In this document: positions 63,844 through 64,000 of the stretch, one piece after another
Layout of the letters: each line of letters starts with the position of its first letter
How positions within the stretch are numbered: position 1 is the stretch's first letter
From: Cytophagaceae bacterium
GTDB taxonomy: Bacteria > Bacteroidota > Bacteroidia > Cytophagales > JAIYAX01
Assembly: GCA_027488815.1 (NCBI GenBank)
Contig: JAIYAX010000009.1
Span: 1 to 64,000, forward strand
DNA length: 64,000 bases
Reading direction: 5' to 3'
Position numbers and translations under genes: made by a program
Notes under the pieces: generated by a model
Seen by the model: only the letters and a program-made list of their open reading frames with translations
Databases searched by the model: none
Told to the model about the DNA's origin: nothing

Positions 63844-64000
63844 GTGCAAACTCAAAATTACCATAACCTGCACCAGGCAGTAATTGATCGCTGTAAATCC
63901 GGCGAGAGAAGCGCACAGTATGAATTGTATAAACTCTATTCCAAAGCAATGCTCAACACCGCTTACAGGATTGTTCAAAATACCGCCGAGGCCGAAGACA
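63844..64000 (+). CDS. Sigma-70 family RNA polymerase sigma factor, start of gene
   Basis: The plus strand from GTG 63844 encodes 52 residues before the window edge: QNYHNLHQAVIDRCKSGE and then RSAQYELYKLYSKAML, NTAYRIVQNTAEAED. This is the region 2.1-2.2 start of an ECF-type sigma factor. The frame is open from 63811, and no ATG is present; GTG is the likely start. The rest lies outside. Confidence 0.75.
   Translation, partial: MQTQNYHNLHQAVIDRCKSGERSAQYELYKLYSKAMLNTAYRIVQNTAEAED

Noticed and set aside
1-64000. CRISPR arrays, tRNA or rRNA genes
   Set aside because: No regularly spaced repeats and no recognisable tRNA or rRNA segments were seen by eye; a covariance-model scan would be needed to exclude them fully.

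Overview
The window is a stretch of a Bacteroidota chromosome, most likely Cytophagales-like (the order is inference). Three secreted proteins end in the type IX secretion (T9SS) type-A sorting domain. There is a GldH gliding lipoprotein, a GWxTD lipoprotein, a RicT/PSP1 protein next to gldH, the Bacteroidota-type fused GlmU-like protein, NQR genes, many lipoproteins, and repeated TAnnTTTG -7 promoter boxes typical of this phylum. No rRNA, tRNA or CRISPR array was recognised.

Region 1 (1 to about 8.9 kb) is an AT-rich accessory island. It starts with a ParD-type antitoxin cut by the window edge. Next comes a five-gene operon on the minus strand. In transcription order it encodes a beta-class DNA methyltransferase, a HerA-type ATPase, a NurA-like nuclease with an inserted zinc ribbon, an HNH nuclease fused to an SMC/OLD-like ATPase (PtuB-PtuA, Septu-like), and a second stand-alone HNH protein. 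The genes overlap or nearly touch, so they form one transcription unit. Two non-coding blocks, inverted copies of one another, bracket the operon; each has a long stem-loop next to the operon and an AT-rich motif outside it. A dead tyrosine recombinase lies just beyond the right block. This reads as a mobile anti-phage module that merges HerA-NurA and Septu-like modules with a self-marking methylase, and it is the strongest candidate here for an undescribed system.

Region 2 (8.9 to 18.4 kb): an NmrA-type reductase divergent from an HxlR regulator, a LytS/LytR-type two-component pair beside a LiaF-like membrane protein, a TPR protein, an M16 peptidase, PlsC, a small lipoprotein of 57 residues, and cytidylate kinase. 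Region 3 (18.4 to 24.1 kb): ispH and nqrABCDE, with no nqrF following.

Region 4 (24.3 to 30.7 kb): a T9SS-sorted DUF839/PhoX-like protein with biased codon use, then a three-gene redox cluster (di-heme peroxidase, Rieske lipoprotein, heme-motif FG-GAP lipoprotein). Region 5 (30.7 to 36.9 kb): an RND efflux operon headed by a small secreted protein. Region 6 (37 to 45.4 kb): a giant beta-helix/PKD surface protein, an AAA ATPase, a phosphoribosyltransferase, a second small T9SS protein and a double NTF2-like protein.

Region 7 (45.4 to 64 kb) is tightly packed housekeeping DNA: rpmE2, GlmU-like, holB, a RimK-linked aspartic protease-fold protein, rimK, a VIT-type metal transporter, a cyclophilin, an RmlD-like reductase, the GWxTD lipoprotein, rlmB, mannose-1-phosphate guanylyltransferase, recQ, purD, ricT, gldH, an alpha/beta hydrolase, a pentapeptide-repeat protein, aroA and the start of a sigma factor.
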